In this document: piece after piece, positions 6,522 through 6,575 of the stretch
How positions within the stretch are numbered: position 1 is the stretch's first letter
How the letters are laid out: each line of letters begins with the position of its first letter
Assembly (NCBI GenBank): GCA_937900065.1
Contig: CALCDS010000099.1
Location: 1 to 6,575, forward strand
Source of the DNA: an uncultured Clostridiaceae bacterium
Lineage (GTDB): Bacteria > Bacillota > Clostridia > Clostridiales > Oxobacteraceae
Direction of reading: 5' to 3'
Length of the DNA stretch: 6,575 nucleotides
Translations under genes and position numbers: made by a program
The notes under the pieces: generated by a model
What the model saw: only the letters and a program-made list of their open reading frames with translations
The model's database searches: none
Told to the model about the DNA's origin: nothing

Positions 6522-6566
6522 ATATAATACAATTTCTCATATTATACAATATATATGGATTGTCTA
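6522..6566 (-). promoter_or_regulatory. candidate pgmB promoter region with 12-bp direct repeat
   Basis: On the minus strand a perfect TATAAT (6546-6541) lies in TTGTATAATATG, with TAGACA (6566-6561) as a possible -35. The spacer is only 14 bp, shorter than normal. The surrounding ATTGTATAATAT (6550-6539) recurs 17 bp further on as ATTGTATTATAT (6533-6522), with one mismatch. A second option pairs TTGTAT (6549-6544) with TATATT (6526-6521) over 17 bp. Whichever is used, the leader would be roughly 100-125 nt. The remainder of 6425-6575 shows no gene. Confidence 0.4.
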
Positions 6567-6575
6567 TATTAGCTA

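Noticed and set aside
6412..6549. in-frame 46-codon upstream extension of pgmB
   Set aside because: The extension would run through pgmB's own ribosome site and over the likely promoter; its ATGs lack ribosome sites and the family starts at the chosen Met.
1..6575. CRISPR array, tRNA/rRNA, insertion sequence or attachment site
   Set aside because: No regularly spaced repeats, RNA gene motifs, transposase-like protein or flanking terminal repeats could be seen.

Overview
The window looks like part of a carbohydrate-use region from a Gram-positive, low-to-moderate-GC bacterium, most likely a clostridium-type Firmicute. The reasons are the strong GGAGG ribosome binding sites, the AT-rich intergenic DNA, the A-tract/T-tract intrinsic terminator, and a beta-phosphoglucomutase very close to the Lactococcus enzyme. 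No 16S, tRNA or other taxonomic marker is present, so this placement is an inference.

Layout, left to right. A possible 3' tail of an upstream gene (1-66) overlaps the start of a very large gene (59-3400). That gene encodes a cytoplasmic protein with an N-terminal DUF5107, galactose-mutarotase-like domain followed by a long tetratricopeptide-repeat (TPR) array. After 55 bp with no terminator comes an aldose 1-epimerase-family gene (3456-4385), so the two probably form one transcript, closed by a clear intrinsic terminator at 4386-4421. A 161-bp intergenic stretch then carries an extended -10 promoter candidate for an MFS permease of the fucose/glucose-permease (FHS) type (4583-5764). Converging on it, with the two stop codons sharing one TTAA, is beta-phosphoglucomutase pgmB on the minus strand (5761-6411). 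The last 164 bp are the AT-rich leader/promoter region of pgmB and hold no gene.

How the genes may work together (inference): the permease would import a sugar or small oligosaccharide. The two mutarotase-fold proteins would act on or sense the anomeric form of a sugar. Beta-phosphoglucomutase converts beta-glucose 1-phosphate, the usual product of inverting disaccharide phosphorylases (for example GH65), to glucose 6-phosphate. No phosphorylase, hydrolase or transcription regulator lies inside the window.

The most unexpected signal is structural. The epimerase gene contains two long perfect inverted repeats inside its reading frame: a 16-bp stem at 3578-3618 and a 15-bp stem at 3779-3813. 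Both are longer than the operon terminator stem. On the minus strand the first is followed directly by seven T, so it has the form of an intrinsic terminator for antisense transcription. Protein coding alone does not explain these repeats.
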